From Micromonospora nigra (GTDB taxonomy: Bacteria; Actinomycetota; Actinomycetes; Mycobacteriales; Micromonosporaceae): a stretch of DNA of 64,000 nucleotides. The notes beneath the pieces were generated by a model. The model was not told the origin of the DNA. It made no database searches and saw nothing but the letters and a program-made list of their open reading frames with translations. The position numbers and the translations under genes are program-made. Location of the stretch: NCBI RefSeq assembly GCF_900091585.1, contig NZ_FMHT01000003.1, positions 5,199,501 to 5,263,500 on the forward strand, given 5' to 3'. This document shows, piece by piece, positions 50,094-58,732 of the stretch; the first letter of the stretch is position 1; each line of letters starts with the position of its first letter.

Positions 50094-50846
50094 TCAGATC
50101 CCGCAGCTGGGCGCGGACCAGGACCGGCCCGGCGTGTTGCCCAGGTGGGTGTGGTCGTTGTGGGCGGGGTAGCCGGGGCCGAGGATGTTGGTGAAGCCGT
50201 GGTTGCGGGCCTGCTGGGCGAGCCGGCAGAACGAGGGCGACCCGACCAGGTCCACGCCGTCGCCGTAGAGGTGCCGGCTGCCGGCCGCCCCGCCGACCGC
50301 GTTGTTGCACGAGTAGCTGCGGAATCCGCTGCTGATGTAGAGCGGCACGTTGCCGAGCGCCCGCCGCATCGCCTGGAGCTTCCACATCGAGACCAGTGCG
50401 TTGAACCGGGCCGTGCTCGCCGGGACGGCACCGCCGGACCAGTCGCTGTTGCACCGGTTCCACTCGGCGTAGCTGAAGTTGACCGGGGTGCAGTCGTTGT
50501 CCTGGAGCGCGTAGATCTGGTTGAAGGTGCGCGGGCCGGCGATGCCGTCGGCACCGAGGCCGTACGCCTGCTGGAAGCGGATCACCGCGGAACGGGTCGC
50601 CGGGCCGAACACCCCGTCGATGGTGATCCGCCCGCCGTATCCGGGATAGCCGGACACCCGGATCTGGAGTTGCCGGACGTCCTCGCCGCTCATTCCGGAG
50701 GAGAGGGTGCGGCCCCAGGTGTAGCAGCCGTCGGCGTACGCGGCTCCGCCCGTGGTGGTCACGCCCACCACGGTCGCGACGGCGGCCAGTGTGCAGGCGG
50801 TGAGCGCCCGGCCGAGGCCCCGCAGGATCCGGTTACGTCGTGTCAC
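50094..50846 (-). CDS. secreted peptidoglycan-binding M15 peptidase
   Basis: A 250-aa exported protein with a signal peptide (about 1-38, ALTACTLAAVATVVGVTTTGGAAYA). A peptidoglycan-binding domain follows: LSSGMSGEDVRQLQIRVSGYPGYGGRITIDGVFGPATRSAVIRFQQAYGL (about 48-97). The C-terminal M15A D-Ala-D-Ala carboxypeptidase-type domain has the zinc site SRHLYGDGVDLVG and HNDHTHLG (His-Asp-His motif). It should cut peptide crosslinks of the wall or act as a lytic enzyme. Ten or so cysteines would form disulfides in the secreted form. It is convergent with thrS and divergent from the HIT gene. A GATGAAA-TTTCATC palindrome lies upstream. Confidence 0.9.
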   Translation of the reverse strand: MTRRNRILRGLGRALTACTLAAVATVVGVTTTGGAAYADGCYTWGRTLSSGMSGEDVRQLQIRVSGYPGYGGRITIDGVFGPATRSAVIRFQQAYGLGADGIAGPRTFNQIYALQDNDCTPVNFSYAEWNRCNSDWSGGAVPASTARFNALVSMWKLQAMRRALGNVPLYISSGFRSYSCNNAVGGAAGSRHLYGDGVDLVGSPSFCRLAQQARNHGFTNILGPGYPAHNDHTHLGNTPGRSWSAPSCGI

Positions 50847-50881
50847 GATCAGCTCCCATCGGTGATCATCATTCTCGATGG

Positions 50882-50896
50882 GATGAAAGTTTCATC
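50882..50896. promoter_or_regulatory. 15-bp palindrome upstream of the M15 gene
   Basis: GATGAAA-G-TTTCATC (50882-50896) is a perfect inverted repeat 36 bp upstream of the M15 start, in the region shared with the divergent HIT gene. GAAAnTTTC palindromes are known upstream of secreted hydrolases in actinomycetes. Its AT content contrasts with the region. Regulator unknown. Confidence 0.5.
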
Positions 50897-51013
50897 GATC
50901 AACAGGAATTCGTCAATCCTCTACGCGGCGGCGGTCGGGCCGGACCGCCGCCGCCTGGTCCGCTGCCGGCGGCAAGGAGCGGGTGACCGGGCCCGGGACG
51001 TAGGATCGCTGCT

Positions 51014-51565
51014 GTGGCAGGGGAGGAACGGCACACGGACAGCGTGAAGACGATGAGGGACGGCCTGGACCGGCTCTGGACACCGCACCGGATGACCTAC
51101 ATCTCCGGCGAGGACCGACCGGAGGGCGGGTACGACAAACCCAGCGGCTGCCCGTTCTGCCTGGCCCCCGGGCGGCCGGCCGGGGAGAGCCTGGTCGTGG
51201 CCCGGGGCGAGCGCGTCTTCGTGGTGCTCAACCTCTACCCGTACAACCCCGGCCACCTGCTGGTCTGCCCGTACCGGCACGTCGCCGACTACACCGACCT
51301 CGACGAGCCGGAGACGGCCGAGCTCGCCACCTACACCCAGGCGGCGATGCGGGTGATCCGCGCCGTCAGCAGCGCGCACGGGTTCAACCTCGGCATGAAC
51401 CAGGGCGGGGTGGCCGGGGCCGGCATCGCCGCGCACCTGCACCAGCACGTGGTGCCCCGCTGGGGCGGGGACGCCAACTTCATGCCGGTGATCGGCCGGA
51501 CGAAGGTGCTGCCCCAACTCCTCGCCGACACCCGCGACCTGCTCGCCGGCGCCTGGCCGTCCTGA
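51014..51565 (+). CDS. HIT-domain protein (Ap4A phosphorylase/hydrolase type)
   Basis: A 183-aa nucleotide hydrolase or transferase. It has the HIT motif His141-x-His143-x-His145 in AAHLHQHVVPRW, a zinc pair Cys46/Cys49 in PSGCPFCLAPG and the strand FVVLNLYPYNPGHLLVCPYRHV. The closest named relatives are actinobacterial Ap4A phosphorylases, where the gene also lies between thrS and the phosphatidylinositol mannoside genes. The GTG start at 51014 is 7 bp after TAGGAT (51001-51006), a good -10 box, so the mRNA is probably leaderless. It is divergent from the M15 gene. Confidence 0.92.
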   Translation: MAGEERHTDSVKTMRDGLDRLWTPHRMTYISGEDRPEGGYDKPSGCPFCLAPGRPAGESLVVARGERVFVVLNLYPYNPGHLLVCPYRHVADYTDLDEPETAELATYTQAAMRVIRAVSSAHGFNLGMNQGGVAGAGIAAHLHQHVVPRWGGDANFMPVIGRTKVLPQLLADTRDLLAGAWPS

Positions 51566-51646
51566 CCCGCCACGCCGACCGTCCGGCCCGGACGATCCCG
51601 GGCCCGTTCGCCCGTAGGGACCGCCGTGACGTGGCACCATGCGTCG

Positions 51647-52705
51647 ATGGTGATGTCGACGCGCCCGCTCGGCCGCAGCGGGATCGAGGTCAGCGCCCTC
51701 GGGATGGGCTGCTGGGCGATCAGCGGGCCCTGGGCGGAGGGCCGCACCCCGCTGGGCGGGGGCGCGGTCGACGACGAGGAGTCCGTACGGGCCGTCCGCC
51801 GGGCGCTCGACCTCGGCGTGACCCTGTTCGACACCGCCGACACCTACGGCGCGGGGCACGGCGAGCGGATCCTCGGGCGGGCCCTCGCGGGCCGGCGGGA
51901 CGAGGCGGTCATCGCCTCCAAGTGGGGCTACACGTTCGACGAGCAGGCCCGCCAGGCCACCGGCATGGACGCCTCACCGGAGTATCTGCGGCGGGCGGTG
52001 ACGGATTCGCTGCGGCGGCTCGACACCGACCGGATCGACCTCTACCAGCTGCACCTGGCCGACCTGCCGGTGCCCAGGGCGCAGGCCCTGATCGGCACCC
52101 TGGAGGAACTGGTGGCCGACGGGCTGGTCCGCGCCTACGGGTGGAGCACCGACCGGGTCGACCGGGCGGCCGTCCTCGGACAGGACGCCCCGCACGCCGC
52201 CGCCGTGCAGCACGCCCTGTCGGTGCTGCGTGACGCCCCCGGCCTGTTGGCCGTCTGCGACAAGTACGACCTGGCCAGCGTCAACCGGGGCGCGTTGGGA
52301 ATGGGGCTGCTCACCGGCAAGTACCCGCCCGGCTCGACGCTGCCGCGCGACGACGTGCGGGGGCTGACCTCCGGCTGGCTGGAGTGGTTCCGGGGCGGCC
52401 GACCCGCCCCCGAGTGGCTGCGCCGGGTGGAGTCGGTCCGGGCCGCGCTGACCGCCGACGGGCGCACCCTGGCCCAGGGGGCGCTGGGCTGGATCTGGGC
52501 CCGCAGCGACCGCACCGTTCCCATTCCGGGCTGCCGCACGGTGGCCCAGGTCGAGGAGAACGCCGCCGCGCTCGCCCTGGGACCGCTGGCAGCCGACCAC
52601 TTCGTCGAGGTGGAACGGCAGCTCGCCGGGTTGCGCGCGGCGGCCCTGCGGGAGGTGGACCGCCCCTACTGGCCCAGCCCGATGCTCCCCACCGCCCGCC
52701 CCTGA
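51647..52705 (+). CDS. aldo/keto reductase
   Basis: A 352-aa NADPH-dependent reductase. The tetrad is visible: Asp and Tyr in LFDTADTYGAG, Lys in VIASKWGYT, His in IDLYQLHLADL. The cofactor-binding end is RTVPIPGCRTVAQVEENAAAL. It begins RPLGRSGIEVSALGMGCWAISGP, the usual start of this group. The substrate is unknown. ATG 51647 and ATG 51653 (MSTRPLG) are both possible; the second is the more likely by length. It lies after the HIT gene on the same strand and is convergent with EF-G2. Confidence 0.9.
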   Translation: MVMSTRPLGRSGIEVSALGMGCWAISGPWAEGRTPLGGGAVDDEESVRAVRRALDLGVTLFDTADTYGAGHGERILGRALAGRRDEAVIASKWGYTFDEQARQATGMDASPEYLRRAVTDSLRRLDTDRIDLYQLHLADLPVPRAQALIGTLEELVADGLVRAYGWSTDRVDRAAVLGQDAPHAAAVQHALSVLRDAPGLLAVCDKYDLASVNRGALGMGLLTGKYPPGSTLPRDDVRGLTSGWLEWFRGGRPAPEWLRRVESVRAALTADGRTLAQGALGWIWARSDRTVPIPGCRTVAQVEENAAALALGPLAADHFVEVERQLAGLRAAALREVDRPYWPSPMLPTARP

Positions 52706-52711
52706 CCCCGT

Positions 52712-52751
52712 CGGCCGGTCCCGGGCCCTGTTCAACCGGCCGGTCCCGGGC
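52712..52751. repeat. 15-bp direct repeat
   Basis: CGGCCGGTCCCGGGC occurs at 52712-52726 and 52737-52751, just after the reductase stop and before the convergent EF-G2 stop. No hairpin role is clear. Confidence 0.7.
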
Positions 52752-52810
52752 AGCTGGCCCCGCCGACCCGTCCGCCGCCGGCCGGTCCTCCATGGTGCCC
52801 GGGGTGGAGG

Positions 52811-54964
52811 TCAGGGCGTGTGGTCGTGGCGGTGCTGGTCCGCGAGGTGGGGCGGCATCGGGTCGTACCGGACGAACCGGCGGCGGAAGGTGCCGGCGCC
52901 GGCGGTCAGGGCCCGCAGCTCGACGGCGTAGCGCAGCAGCTCCGTCGCGGGCACCTCGGCCCGCACCAGGCTGCGGCCCTCGGCGGCCGGGTCCGCCTCG
53001 GTGCCCAGCACCCGGCCCCGCCGGCCGGACAGGTCGCCCAGCACCGCGCCCACGTTGTGGTCGGGCACCCGCACCAGCACCTCGTCGACGGGCTCCAGCA
53101 GGGTCGGCTGGCCCTTCCCGGCCGCGTCCCGCAGCGCCAGCGCGCCCGCCGTCTGGAAGGCCGCGTCCGACGAGTCGACGCTGTGCGCCTTGCCGTCGAC
53201 CAGGGTCACCCGCAGGTCGACCACCTCGTACCCGGCGACGAGGCCGCGCTCCAGCTGGGCGCGGACGCCCTTCTCCACGGAGGGGACGTACTGGTGCGGC
53301 ACCGCCCCGCCGACGATCCGGTCGACGAACTCGAACCCGGCCCCGCGGGGCAGCGGCTCCACCTCGATGTCGCAGACGGCGTACTGCCCGTGCCCGCCGG
53401 ACTGCTTGACGTGCCGGCCGTGACCCGAGGCCGGGCCGGTGAACGTCTCGCGCAACGCCACCCTCACCGGCTCGGTCCGCAACTCCACCCCGCCGGCGCG
53501 CAACCGGTCGAGCACGACGTCGGCGTGTGCCTCGCCCATGCACCACAGCACCAGCTGGTGCGTCTGCGGGTTGCGTTCCAGCCGCAGCGTCGGGTCGCCG
53601 GCCACCAGCCGGGCCAGGTTGCGGGCCAGGGCGTCCTCGTCGGCGCGGGTGTTCGCCACGATCGCCACCGGCAGCAGCGGCTCGGGCATCTCCCACGGGG
53701 CGATGAGCAGCGGATCGTCCTTGGCCGAGACGGTGTCGCCGGTCTCCGCGCTGCCGGACTTGGTGATGGCGCAGATGTCGCCAGCCACGCAGGCCGTCAC
53801 CTCGCGCAGGACGGCACCCAGCGGCGAGTACAGGTGCCCGACCCGTTCGTCCGCGTCGTGGTCGGGGTGGCCGCGGTCGGCCATGCCGTGCCCGCAGACG
53901 TGCACGGTCTGCTCGGGGCGCAGCGTGCCGGAGAAGACCCGCACCAGGGACACCCGCCCGACGTGCCGGTCGATCGTGGTCTTGACCACCTCGGCGACCA
54001 GCGGGCCGCCCGGGTCGCAGCTCAGCGGCGGCCGGGGGGAGCCGTCCACCCCGGTGACCGCGGGCAGGTCGTGCTCCAGCGGCGACGGGAACCCGGCGGT
54101 CAGCACCTCCAGCAGCACGTCCAGCCCGACCCCGGTGGTGGCGCACACCGGCACCACCGGGTAGAAGTGGCCCCGCGCCACGGCCTTCTCCAGGTCCTCC
54201 ACCAGGATGTCGGTGCCGATCTCCTCACCGGCGAGGTAGCGGTCCAGCAGGGTCTCGTCCTCGCTCTCGGCGATGATCCCCTCGATCAGCTCGTTGCGGG
54301 ACTCGACGATCGCCGGCAGGTGCTCCGGGTCGGGGTCGCGCACGTCGGCCGGCAGGCCGGCGGTGTAGTCGAAGACCCGGCGGCTGACCAGCCCGAGCAG
54401 GCCGACCGTGGAGACGCCGTCGTCGCCGAGCATCGGCAGGTACAGCGGCAGCACGTTGTCGCCGAACACCCGTTGGCACAGGGCCACGGCCTCGTCGAAG
54501 TCGGCGCGCGGGTGGTCCAGCCGGGACACGGCGACCGCGCGGGGCATGTCGACGGCGGCGCACTCCTCCCACAGCGCGGCGGTGGCCGCGTCCATGCCGT
54601 CGACGGCGGATACGACGAACAGCGCGGCGTCGGCGGCCCGCAGGCCGGCCCGCAGCTCACCGACGAAGTCCGCGTAGCCGGGAGTGTCCAGCAGGTTGAT
54701 CTTGACGCCGTCGTGCAGCAGGGGGGCGCAGGCCAGGGCGACCGAGCGCTGCTGGCGTACGGCGGCGGGGTCGTGGTCGCAGACGGTGGTGCCGTCGGCG
54801 ACCGCGCCGGGACGGCTGATCGTGCCGGTCGCCGCGAGCAGCGCCTCCACCAGCGTCGTCTTGCCGACCCCGGAGTGCCCCACCAGCACCACGTTGCGCA
54901 CCGCGCCGGGGTCGCTGACCACCGGCGTGCCGCCGGGTTGCCTGTCGTGACTCTTCTGCGCCAT
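52811..54964 (-). CDS. elongation factor G-like protein EF-G2
   Basis: A 717-aa translational GTPase relative. The G domain has the P-loop GHSGVGKTT (29-37) and LLDTPGYADF (G3, 91-100). Where true EF-G has NKMD, this protein has SRLD (147-150), as in the EF-G2 group of actinobacteria. The later domains III-V follow in EF-G order, with VKQSGGHGQYAVCDIEVEPL and the C-terminal ELLRYAVELRALTAGAGTF region. Mycobacterial EF-G2 binds GTP but does not replace EF-G in translation; its role is not settled. The start is the ATG at 54964 with GGGAGG upstream; longer readings are not conserved. Confidence 0.9.
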   Translation of the reverse strand: MAQKSHDRQPGGTPVVSDPGAVRNVVLVGHSGVGKTTLVEALLAATGTISRPGAVADGTTVCDHDPAAVRQQRSVALACAPLLHDGVKINLLDTPGYADFVGELRAGLRAADAALFVVSAVDGMDAATAALWEECAAVDMPRAVAVSRLDHPRADFDEAVALCQRVFGDNVLPLYLPMLGDDGVSTVGLLGLVSRRVFDYTAGLPADVRDPDPEHLPAIVESRNELIEGIIAESEDETLLDRYLAGEEIGTDILVEDLEKAVARGHFYPVVPVCATTGVGLDVLLEVLTAGFPSPLEHDLPAVTGVDGSPRPPLSCDPGGPLVAEVVKTTIDRHVGRVSLVRVFSGTLRPEQTVHVCGHGMADRGHPDHDADERVGHLYSPLGAVLREVTACVAGDICAITKSGSAETGDTVSAKDDPLLIAPWEMPEPLLPVAIVANTRADEDALARNLARLVAGDPTLRLERNPQTHQLVLWCMGEAHADVVLDRLRAGGVELRTEPVRVALRETFTGPASGHGRHVKQSGGHGQYAVCDIEVEPLPRGAGFEFVDRIVGGAVPHQYVPSVEKGVRAQLERGLVAGYEVVDLRVTLVDGKAHSVDSSDAAFQTAGALALRDAAGKGQPTLLEPVDEVLVRVPDHNVGAVLGDLSGRRGRVLGTEADPAAEGRSLVRAEVPATELLRYAVELRALTAGAGTFRRRFVRYDPMPPHLADQHRHDHTP

Positions 54965-55211
54965 GGGGCGCACCTCCCTCAGCCGGTGGTGGGTGGCGAC
55001 CGCCGCGCGTCGGGGAGCGGCCCGGATCCCTCCCGCGGCGATATCCTCCGGTGGTCTGCCGAGAGCCGGACGGTCAACGGGCGGCCGGGTGAGCTGGCTC
55101 ACCCTCCCGCACCGATCTCACACCGGATGTGCGACCCGCACAAGCCTCCCGCACGGCTCGCCTGACCGGCTGTGTCGTGCCCGTGGTGCCGACCGTTATC
55201 GTGGGACCGCC

Positions 55212-55847
55212 ATGGCGAAGATCTTCCAAGTGTCGGCCCGCGCGGGGATGACCCGTGTCGTCGAGCCGGTCGCGCGCGGTCTGCTCCGCGCCGGCGTCAC
55301 CCCCAACGCGGTCACCGTGGCGGGCACCCTCGGGGTGCTCGTCGGCGCGCTCGGCTTCGGTGCCCGCGGTCACCTGGTCGCCGGGGCCCTGATCGTGACG
55401 GCCTTCGCGCTCACCGACCTGCTCGACGGGACGATGGCGCGGATGAGCGGCGGCTCCACCCGGTTCGGCGCGTTCCTCGATTCGAGTATGGACCGGGTCG
55501 CCGACAGCGCCGTGTTCGGCGCGGTGGCCTTCTACCTCGCCACCGAGGGCGACCGGGCGGGCGTGGCCGCCGCGCTGGTCTGCCTGGCGGCGGGTGGTCT
55601 GGTGTCCTACGTGAAGGCCCGCGCCGAGGGCCTCGGCATGACCTGCAACGTGGGCATCGCCGAGCGCACCGAGCGGCTGCTGATCGTCGGCGTCGGCGGC
55701 CTGCTCGCCGGTTTCGGCCTCGACGTGGCGTTGCCGATCGCGCTGTGGCTGCTCGCCGCCGTGTCGATCTTCACGGTGGGGCAGCGGATGGCCCACGTCC
55801 ACCGCCAGGCACGGCAGCTTCCCACCGCCCCCGGCGGGCAGGGGTGA
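55212..55847 (+). CDS. pgsA: phosphatidylinositol phosphate synthase (CDP-alcohol phosphatidyltransferase)
   Basis: A 211-aa membrane enzyme that joins inositol 1-phosphate to CDP-diacylglycerol. The CDP-alcohol signature is complete: D69-x2-D72-G-x2-A-R-x8-G-x3-D90-x3-D94 in DLLDGTMARMSGGSTRFGAFLDSSMD. About six hydrophobic segments follow. The position before PatA and PimA genes fits the phosphatidylinositol role (as in mycobacterial PgsA1) rather than phosphatidylglycerol synthesis. The start is the ATG at 55212 (MAKIFQVSAR). It is the first gene of a three-gene unit for the first steps of phosphatidylinositol mannoside synthesis. Confidence 0.93.
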   Translation: MAKIFQVSARAGMTRVVEPVARGLLRAGVTPNAVTVAGTLGVLVGALGFGARGHLVAGALIVTAFALTDLLDGTMARMSGGSTRFGAFLDSSMDRVADSAVFGAVAFYLATEGDRAGVAAALVCLAAGGLVSYVKARAEGLGMTCNVGIAERTERLLIVGVGGLLAGFGLDVALPIALWLLAAVSIFTVGQRMAHVHRQARQLPTAPGGQG

Positions 55848-55869
55848 CCGTGAGTCGGGACGGGCACCG

Positions 55870-56802
55870 GTGAACCTCACCGAGCTGGGCTACGCCGCCG
55901 GGTGGAAGCTCGCCCGCACGCTGCCCCGGCCCGTCGTGGCCGCCGCCTTCCGGGCGGGCGCCGACCGTGCCCACCGCGGCGACGGCGCCGGCACCCGCCG
56001 GCTGCGTGCCAACCTGCGCCGGGTGGTCGGCCCCGAGCTGCCCGAGGCCGAGCTGGACGACCTGGTCCGCCGGGGCCTGCGTTCGTACGCCCGGTACTGG
56101 ATGGAGGCGTTCCGGCTGCCCGCGCTGAGCCGGGAACAGATCCTCGCCGGGTTCCGGCTGGAGCAGGTCGACGTGCTCGCCGCCGACGTGGCCGCCGGAC
56201 GGGGTGCCGTGGTGGCGCTGCCGCACGCCGGCAACTGGGACGCCGCCGGCGCGTGGGTGGCCGCCACGGGATGGCCGCTGACCACGGTGGCCGAGCGGCT
56301 CAAGCCGGCGGGCGTCTACGAGCGGTTCGTCGCCTTCCGGCAGGGCCTCGGCATGGAGATCCTGCCCACCCACGGGGGCCAGCGGCCGACGTTCGACGTG
56401 CTGGTCGACCGGCTGCGTGCCGGTACGGTGGTGCCGCTGCTGGCCGACCGGGACCTGTCCGCCCGGGGCGTGGAGGTCGACTTCTTCGGCGGGCGCACCC
56501 GGATGCCCGCCGGGCCGGCACTGCTGGCACTGCGCACCGGCGCGCCGCTGTACGTGGCCTCGATGTGGTATGAACCGGACGCCGCGTGTGCCTCCATCGA
56601 GGGGCCGCTGCCGCTGCCGGACGAGTCGCAGGGCCCGCTCGACGTGCGGGTCCGGTCGCTGACCCAGCGGATCGCCGACGGTCTCGCGGCGGGCATCGCC
56701 CGCAATCCGCAAGACTGGCACATGTTGCAACGGATGTGGCTGGACCAGCGCGGCCCGGGTGACGACCGCCCGCCGTCCGGGTCCGTCGACGGACAGGTCT
56801 GA
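55870..56802 (+). CDS. phosphatidylinositol mannoside acyltransferase (PatA-like)
   Basis: A 310-aa acyltransferase of the lipid A acyltransferase superfamily. The catalytic H-x4-D motif is H119-A-G-N-W-D124 in LPHAGNWDAAG. LLADRDLSARGVEVDFFGGRTRMPAGPALLALRTGAP follows, a typical stretch of this family. In mycobacteria PatA adds palmitate to the mannose of PIM1 or PIM2 on the cytoplasmic face of the membrane. The GTG start is 23 bp after the pgsA stop. The next gene encodes the mannosyltransferase that makes the substrate. Confidence 0.92.
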   Translation: MNLTELGYAAGWKLARTLPRPVVAAAFRAGADRAHRGDGAGTRRLRANLRRVVGPELPEAELDDLVRRGLRSYARYWMEAFRLPALSREQILAGFRLEQVDVLAADVAAGRGAVVALPHAGNWDAAGAWVAATGWPLTTVAERLKPAGVYERFVAFRQGLGMEILPTHGGQRPTFDVLVDRLRAGTVVPLLADRDLSARGVEVDFFGGRTRMPAGPALLALRTGAPLYVASMWYEPDAACASIEGPLPLPDESQGPLDVRVRSLTQRIADGLAAGIARNPQDWHMLQRMWLDQRGPGDDRPPSGSVDGQV

Positions 56803-56816
56803 GGGGGCGGGGCGCA

Positions 56817-57977
56817 GTGCGGATCGGCATCGTGTGCCCGTACTCCTTCGACGTCCCCGGCGGGGTGCAGAACCACGTCATGGACCTCGCGGAGGCGCTG
56901 ATCGGGCTCGGCCACGAGGTGAGCGTCCTCGCCCCCGCCGACGAGGAGTCGGACCTGCCCCCGTACGTGGTGCCGGCGGGGCGGGCGGTGCCGCTGCCGT
57001 ACAACGGGTCGGTGGCCCGGATCGCCTTCGGGCCGGTCTCCACCGCGCGGGTGCGGCGCTGGATCACCCGGGGCGACTTCGACGTGCTGCACGTGCACGA
57101 GCCGCTCACGCTCAGCCTGTCGATGCTGGCGGTGCTGTCGGCACGGGGCCCGGTGGTGGCCACCTTCCACACGGCGATGACCCGGTCCCGGGTGCTGGCC
57201 GCCGCCCAGGGGGTGCTCCAGATCGTGCTGGAGCGGATCACCGCCCGGATCGCGGTCAGCGCGCTGGCCCGCAAGGTGCAGGTGGAGCACATGGACGGCG
57301 GGGCCGTGGAGATTCCCAACGGCGTCACCGTGGCCAGGTTCGCCGGGGTCGCGCCGCTGCCCGGCTGGCCGGGGGAGTGCGGGCCGGGCACAGGGGGGTC
57401 GGTCGGTTTCCTCGGCCGGTTCACCGAGGCCCGCAAGGGCTTCCCGATCCTGCGCGACGCCTTCGTCGAACTGGCCCGGCAGCGCCCCGGCCTGCGGCTG
57501 CTGGTCGCCGGCCCCGGTGACCCCGACGACCTGTTCGGGCAGTTCCCGACCGACCTGCACGACCGGGTGACCTTCCTCGGGTTGGTGCCGGAGGCGACCA
57601 AGGTGCGCATGCTGCGTAGCGTGGACCTGTACGTCGCGCCCAACACCGGCGGGGAGTCGTTCGGGATGATCCTCACCGAGGCTCTCGCCGCCGGGACGAC
57701 CGTGGTGGCCAGTGACCTGGACGCCTTCCGTCGGGTCCTCGACGGCGGACGGGCCGGGCGGCTGTTCCCCACCGGGGACGCGCCGGCTCTGCGCGCGGCG
57801 GTCGCCGAGCTGCTCGACGATCCCGCCCGTCGGGCCGAGCTGACGGCCTGCGGGGATCAGGTGGTGGCGAACTTCGACTGGCCCGTGGTCGCCCGCCGTG
57901 TCGTGGAGGTCTACGCGGCGGCGATCGAGGCGACCGACGGGCGGGTGATCGACCAGGAGTGGGTGGGGCTGGCCTGA
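56817..57977 (+). CDS. pimA: phosphatidylinositol alpha-mannosyltransferase
   Basis: A 386-aa GT4 enzyme expected to transfer the first mannose from GDP-mannose to phosphatidylinositol. It starts MRIGIVCPYSFDVPGGVQNHVMDLAEALIGLGHEV. IPNGVTVARF and VGFLGRFTEARKGFPILRDAF follow. The donor loop is DLYVAPNTGGESFGMILTEALAAGTTVVASD (E-x7-E). The GTG start follows GGGGCG. Its order after pgsA and patA matches actinomycetes, so the role is well supported. It is followed by a small membrane protein gene. Confidence 0.94.
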   Translation: MRIGIVCPYSFDVPGGVQNHVMDLAEALIGLGHEVSVLAPADEESDLPPYVVPAGRAVPLPYNGSVARIAFGPVSTARVRRWITRGDFDVLHVHEPLTLSLSMLAVLSARGPVVATFHTAMTRSRVLAAAQGVLQIVLERITARIAVSALARKVQVEHMDGGAVEIPNGVTVARFAGVAPLPGWPGECGPGTGGSVGFLGRFTEARKGFPILRDAFVELARQRPGLRLLVAGPGDPDDLFGQFPTDLHDRVTFLGLVPEATKVRMLRSVDLYVAPNTGGESFGMILTEALAAGTTVVASDLDAFRRVLDGGRAGRLFPTGDAPALRAAVAELLDDPARRAELTACGDQVVANFDWPVVARRVVEVYAAAIEATDGRVIDQEWVGLA

Positions 57978-58003
57978 CCGCGACGAACGGAAGCAGCACG
58001 ACG

Positions 58004-58510
58004 ATGCCGGGCATGTGGTGGGTGGTGGGCGCGACGGTGGTCGTCGCCCTGGTGGTGGCGTACCTGATCTGGACCGCCGGCCGGGTCGAGCGGCTCCAGT
58101 CCCGCGCGCAGTCTGCCGCCCGCGCCCTCGACGCCCACCTGCTGCGCCGCGCGGCGGCCGCCGCCGTGCTGGCCGAGCGCCGCTACGGCGTCGAGTTGTA
58201 CGCGGCGGCCCGCATCGCCCTCGACGCCCGACCGGAGGAGCGGGAGGCCGCCGAGAACGACCTCACCCGGCAGTTGCGCGCGGTGCGGCTGGATCCGACC
58301 GACCCGGACTGTGAAGCCGTGATCGCGGCGAGCCGGCGCCTGGCGTTGGCCCGCCAGGTGCACACCGACCTGGTTCGCGACGCGCGGTCGGCCCGCAGTC
58401 GCCCGCTGGTGCGGCTGCTGCGGATGGGGCGTGGAAGCTCCTGGCCCCGCTACTTCGACATCGACGACCCCACGCTGAGCGTCCCCGCCGCCGACGTGCC
58501 CGCCGGCTGA
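58004..58510 (+). CDS. conserved membrane-anchored protein after pimA
   Basis: A 168-aa protein with one N-terminal membrane helix (MWWVVGATVVVALVVAYLIWTAG). The rest is charged and helical (RVERLQSRAQSAARALDAHLLRRAAAAAVLAERRYGVELYAAARIAL), probably in the cytoplasm. A middle part has ENDLTRQLRAVRLDPTDPDCEAVIAASRRLALARQVHTDLVRDARS. The same kind of protein stands between pimA and pdxS in other actinomycetes, so it is a conserved neighbour of unknown role. The ATG at 58004 is used. The end shows no domain I can name. Confidence 0.75.
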   Translation: MPGMWWVVGATVVVALVVAYLIWTAGRVERLQSRAQSAARALDAHLLRRAAAAAVLAERRYGVELYAAARIALDARPEEREAAENDLTRQLRAVRLDPTDPDCEAVIAASRRLALARQVHTDLVRDARSARSRPLVRLLRMGRGSSWPRYFDIDDPTLSVPAADVPAG

Positions 58511-58511
58511 C

Positions 58512-58602
58512 CCGGCCGCCTCGCCGGCTGCCCGGCTGCCCGGCTGCCCCGGTCGCGTCGCCGGCTGCCCGGCTGCCCCGGCCGCCTCGCCGGCTGCGTC
58601 GC
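58512..58602. repeat. GC-rich imperfect tandem repeat before pdxS
   Basis: Short units such as GCCGGCTGCCCGGCTGCCC recur with a loose spacing of about 30-37 bp. It starts just after the stop of the preceding gene. It resembles a degenerate minisatellite, and some of it can fold on itself. Confidence 0.6.
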
Positions 58603-58732
58603 CGACCGGTGGCTGCGCGTGACGGCGGCCACAGTGCAGTCCACCGTGGGTCGAATTGGCTGTCGGAGCCGCGTCGACACCGTCGTAGCATGTGCGCAGC
58701 CACCCCCCGAGCACGTCGAGGAGCGATGACCC

